DNA of 8,317 nucleotides, taken from Nanobdellota archaeon. Lineage in GTDB: Archaea > Nanobdellota > Nanobdellia > Pacearchaeales > UBA12030. The position numbers were made by a program, and so were the translations under genes. A model generated the notes under the pieces. That model ran no database searches and was not told the DNA's origin. It saw only the letters and a program-made list of their open reading frames with translations. The DNA lies in contig JAHJTU010000049.1 in the NCBI GenBank assembly GCA_018829485.1, positions 1 to 8,317 on the forward strand, read 5' to 3'. Shown in pieces: positions 6,150 to 8,317 of this stretch (within the stretch, counting starts at the first letter, position 1; every line of letters starts with the position of its first letter).

Positions 6150-7640
6150 TTACAACCCCATAACAATCTCAGCAATGATTTTACCATCTGCTTTGCCTTT
6201 GAGTTTTTGCATTGCTGCACCCATTAATGCTTTGCTATTGTTCTTGATTTGGGGATTATTTTTGAGAATGCTTTTGATTGTGTTTTCTATTTCTGTTTTG
6301 CTTAATGCTTTGTAACTTGTTATTGCTTTTTCTGGTTTCATACCCTTTGCAATATCTGTAAGAATATATTCTATTGCATCTTTTGTGATTTTATTTTGCT
6401 GGAATGCTTCTAATACTTGCTTGTAATCTCCTACTTTGAGATTTTCTGTTGATACTTTATAATGAGCTTTAATGTTTTTTGTTGTTAATGTTATTGTTTT
6501 TGCAATTAATCCTGCATTTGCTTTTGTTTTAAGAAGCTCATTAAATAATGCTAGCTGATTTTCTTTTACTATTTGCTGTGCTATTTCCTTGTTTATGCCA
6601 AGTTTTTCAAGTTCATCTCTATGTTCTTGTCTAAGTTTTGGTAATTTGGATTTTACTTCATTGATTAGTTCTCTTGTTATGTGAATTAAAGGTAAATCTG
6701 TTTCAGGATACATTCTTGCTTTTCCTGGTAATGGTCTAAGAAATTCTGTTTTTCCTGTTTCTAATACTTTTCTTACTTCTGGCTCAAGTTTTTTTGTTTT
6801 TTGCTGTCTTTCAATTTCATTTTCAATTATTTTTGACATTAATCTTAAATCCTGCACTCCTTTAATTTCAATTCTTGTTCCACTCTTGATGCTAACATTA
6901 ACATCCTGCCTTATTGTGCCTATTCCTCTTTTAACATTACATGCTCTTAAGATTTCTCCTAATTGGAATGCAACTTCTTTTGCTTGTTCTGGATTTCTGA
7001 TTTCTGGTTCTGTTGTTATTTCTATTAATGGAATTCCTAATCTGTCAAGCCTATATGTAACTTGGTTTTTTTCTTTACTTATTATTCTTGCAGCATCTTC
7101 TTCTAATGCAATACTTGTTATTCCTACTTTTCCTTCTTGTGTTTCTATATAACCATCTTGTGCTATAAGCAATGTTCTTTGAAATCCTGATGTATTGCTT
7201 CCATCTACTACTGTTTTTCTCATAACTTGGGTTGTTGGAAGGATTTTTGCATTAAGTAATAAGGAAATTTGTATTGCAATTTTTAATGCATCTTCATTTA
7301 ATTCATGTGGTGGCTCTTCATCTAATTCTATTAAGCATGTTGTGTCAGAGTATGCTTCATATATGAATTTCCTTTTTCTTTCCTGTTCATATTCTGCTGC
7401 AATATCTATTTTACCTTCTTCTCCTGCTACTGCATGCTGATATCTTTCTCTTATTACATCTGGCTTATCATCTCTTAATTCTGAAGGACAATCACAGAAA
7501 AGCTTGTGAGTATTAAGCTGCTGATGAATTTCCAATCCTGCTTTTAATCCTATTTTTTCATAGTCTTTGCCTTGTGCTTTCTCTTCTTGTGTTTCATGCT
7601 TGGCTTCTTGTGTTTTTGCCTTGTGTTTGCCTTTTGACAT
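6150..7640 (-). CDS. gatE: Glutamyl-tRNA(Gln) amidotransferase subunit E lacking the GAD insertion domain
   Basis: A 496-residue GatE, the archaeal subunit that activates Glu-tRNA(Gln) by phosphorylation and amidates it with ammonia from GatD. Hallmarks are GLKAGLEIHQQLNTHKLFC (31-49), FIYEAYSDTTCLIELDEEPP (92-111), MRKTVVDGSNTSGFQRTLL (140-158), LEEDAAR (179-185), LDRLGIPLIEI (198-208), VKRGIGTIRQDVNVSI (236-251) and EIKGVQ (258-263). These are the GatE rather than GatB versions. Normal GatE is about 620-630 residues because an AspRS-like GAD domain is inserted after this cradle. Here IIENEIERQQ (271-280) is joined by a short linker to the conserved TEFLRPLPGKARMYPETD (298-315), so that domain is absent. 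The C-terminal helical and YqeY domains are complete, ending with LMGAAMQKLKGKADGK. Residues 1-25 are an extra Lys/Gln/Glu-rich tail before the usual start. GatD is not in the window. Confidence 0.92.
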   Translation of the reverse strand: MSKGKHKAKTQEAKHETQEEKAQGKDYEKIGLKAGLEIHQQLNTHKLFCDCPSELRDDKPDVIRERYQHAVAGEEGKIDIAAEYEQERKRKFIYEAYSDTTCLIELDEEPPHELNEDALKIAIQISLLLNAKILPTTQVMRKTVVDGSNTSGFQRTLLIAQDGYIETQEGKVGITSIALEEDAARIISKEKNQVTYRLDRLGIPLIEITTEPEIRNPEQAKEVAFQLGEILRACNVKRGIGTIRQDVNVSIKSGTRIEIKGVQDLRLMSKIIENEIERQQKTKKLEPEVRKVLETGKTEFLRPLPGKARMYPETDLPLIHITRELINEVKSKLPKLRQEHRDELEKLGINKEIAQQIVKENQLALFNELLKTKANAGLIAKTITLTTKNIKAHYKVSTENLKVGDYKQVLEAFQQNKITKDAIEYILTDIAKGMKPEKAITSYKALSKTEIENTIKSILKNNPQIKNNSKALMGAAMQKLKGKADGKIIAEIVMGL

Positions 7641-7677
7641 TTTGCTCTTTTCTTATTAATTAACATAGATTTGGGTT

Positions 7678-7693
7678 TATTAAAAGATTTCTA
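7678..7693 (-). promoter_or_regulatory. Possible TATA/BRE promoter of gatE
   Basis: The minus strand has TAGAAATC (7693-7686) followed by TTTTAATA (7685-7678), at -45 to -38 of the gatE ATG. This predicts a transcript start about 12-15 bases before the ATG, within a purine-rich AGAAAAGAG stretch. The palindromic TTAATTAA nearer the gene (7656-7663) is an alternative but lies rather close to the start codon. Confidence 0.4.
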
Positions 7694-7696
7694 ATT

Positions 7697-7716
7697 CTTG
7701 GCTTTGCTTGGCTTTG
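7697..7716. repeat. Tandem duplication of the 10-mer CTTGGCTTTG
   Basis: Two exact, adjacent copies of CTTGGCTTTG occupy 7697-7706 and 7707-7716, followed by a partial GGCTTTTTG. The segment is more G+C-rich than its surroundings and lies midway between two divergent promoters. It may be a regulator binding site with two copies or a replication-slippage duplication. Confidence 0.6.
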
Positions 7717-7732
7717 GGCTTTTTGTTGTTTT

Positions 7733-7748
7733 AAAGAAAATTATATAA
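7733..7748 (+). promoter_or_regulatory. Leaderless-type promoter of the plus-strand gene
   Basis: AAAGAAAA (7733-7740, BRE-like) is directly followed by TTATATAA (7741-7748). The TATA element is at -30 to -23 of the ATG at 7771, so transcription should start at or very near the start codon. No Shine-Dalgarno sequence is present. This is the best TATA match in the window. Confidence 0.7.
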
Positions 7749-7770
7749 GTTTTTGGGTGTTGTGTGTTTT

Positions 7771-8317
7771 ATGGGAAAAGAACAAGGAAAGCTTCCAAAA
7801 GACTTTGATATGGAACAATTTGGAAGGGATTTAGCAAAGTTGGCAGAAGAAGAGAAAGAGAAGTGGGATAAGATAAAAGCTGATTCTAAGCATCTTTGTG
7901 ATTTGGTTGTTACTGAGAGTTTTTATGTTAGGGAAGTTCTTGCTGTAACTAAGTCAAATTATTCTACATTTAGTCATGAAGTCAAACCTGGAATTAGAGG
8001 CTCATTTAGGGGTGGAGAATATTCTTCTGAATTAGTTTTGAAAGTAAAACCAGAGTCTAAGGATTCTATTGTAAGGACTTTATCTTTTAGAGGTATTTCA
8101 ACTGTTTCAGGTGGAGACCATATTATTGCTAAAATACCAAGATATGAAGAAATAACTTCAAAGATAATTTATGGTGGAAGTGGACGTTTTGAATATAATT
8201 ATCGTGATGTTTACTATTTACCAAGAGAATTTAGAAAAGATGAAAATGTAATTGAAATAAGTATTCTTGATGATAAAGATAAAGTTTCTAGAACTGATAG
8301 AGCTGTTGATTATTCTA
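7771..8317 (+). CDS. Unknown protein, 3' end beyond window
   Basis: The 182 visible codons are open from the ATG at 7771 to the right edge. I do not recognise the family. Residues 1-45 are highly charged and probably helical (rich in Lys, Glu and Asp). Residues from about 46 onward alternate charged and hydrophobic residues in short segments and look beta-rich, with Gly/Ser turns such as GIRGSFRGGEYSS (85-97) and FRGISTVSGGDHIIAKI (126-142). The second turn recalls the end of an OB-like or small beta-barrel fold, but this is a guess. No signal peptide, membrane segment, cysteine pair or catalytic motif is seen, so it is probably cytoplasmic. The start is supported by a well-placed TATA box. 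It is the only plus-strand gene here, transcribed away from gatE. Confidence 0.78.
   Translation, partial: MGKEQGKLPKDFDMEQFGRDLAKLAEEEKEKWDKIKADSKHLCDLVVTESFYVREVLAVTKSNYSTFSHEVKPGIRGSFRGGEYSSELVLKVKPESKDSIVRTLSFRGISTVSGGDHIIAKIPRYEEITSKIIYGGSGRFEYNYRDVYYLPREFRKDENVIEISILDDKDKVSRTDRAVDYS

Larger units (their letters stand above)
7641..7770. other. Divergent promoter region between gatE and the plus-strand gene
   Basis: This 130-base gap is the only strand switch in the window. It holds a candidate minus-strand promoter for gatE, a plus-strand leaderless promoter for the gene at 7771, the 8-base palindrome TTAATTAA (7656-7663) and a tandem 10-base repeat (7697-7716) between the two promoters. 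No coding potential or RNA gene was seen in it. Confidence 0.6.

Noticed and set aside
6740..6830. Frameshift or internal stop as the cause of the GatE domain loss
   Set aside because: The frame runs unbroken through the junction and both flanks are conserved and in register, so no leftover pseudogene sequence is present.
6150..7640. Reading the amidotransferase gene as GatB instead of GatE
   Set aside because: The missing GAD domain makes it GatB-like in length, but the GLEIHQQLNTHKLFC start, the DEEPPHELN segment and the KRGIGTIRQD block are GatE versions, and the GatB second zinc-binding CxxC is absent.
1..8317. CRISPR array, transposon ends, tRNA or prophage genes
   Set aside because: No spaced identical repeats, transposase, integrase, terminal inverted repeats or tRNA-like cloverleaf sequence were seen; repeated A/T runs only reflect base composition.

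Overview
The window looks like chromosomal DNA from an AT-rich archaeon, probably a small-genome DPANN lineage such as Woesearchaeota or Pacearchaeota. The lineage is inferred from gene content and style, not from a marker gene. The archaeal signs are a GatE-type tRNA amidotransferase subunit, archaeal-type AspRS and AsnRS, TATA/BRE-like promoters about 26 bp before start codons, few Shine-Dalgarno sequences and very tight gene packing.

Layout: eight genes lie on the minus strand and one partial gene lies on the plus strand at the right edge. In minus-strand transcription order they are gatE (7640-6150), a DUF457/YdjM-like membrane protein (6135-5608), aspS (5569-4292), a 148-residue protein of unknown function (4282-3836), asnS (3831-2533), an MBL-fold hydrolase (2462-1815), a nucleoside 2-deoxyribosyltransferase-like protein (1799-1269) and a PurD-like ATP-grasp enzyme that runs off the left edge (1187 to before 1). 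Divergent from gatE, a leaderless plus-strand gene of unknown function starts at 7771 and runs off the right edge. No tRNA, rRNA, CRISPR array or mobile element was seen, and no gene-free stretch exceeds about 130 bases.

The right two-thirds is centred on Asp/Asn/Gln aminoacylation: AspRS, AsnRS and the subunit that (with GatD, not seen here) converts Glu-tRNA(Gln) to Gln-tRNA(Gln). aspS, the unknown gene and asnS are separated by only 9 and 4 bases and are probably one transcript from a leaderless promoter just upstream of aspS. The left third may concern nucleotides (deoxyribosyltransferase-like plus PurD-like), but substrates cannot be assigned from sequence alone.

The most notable observations are: (1) GatE is 496 residues and lacks the AspRS-like (GAD) insertion domain while keeping its conserved flanks and full YqeY tail; (2) AspRS carries His where discriminating archaeal enzymes have Trp, a mark of tRNA(Asn)-misacylating AspRS, although a dedicated AsnRS gene lies two genes downstream; (3) an unrecognised, highly charged helical protein is locked between the two synthetase genes; (4) the PurD-like enzyme has Thr in place of the usual metal-binding Asn of the ATP-grasp E-x-N motif.
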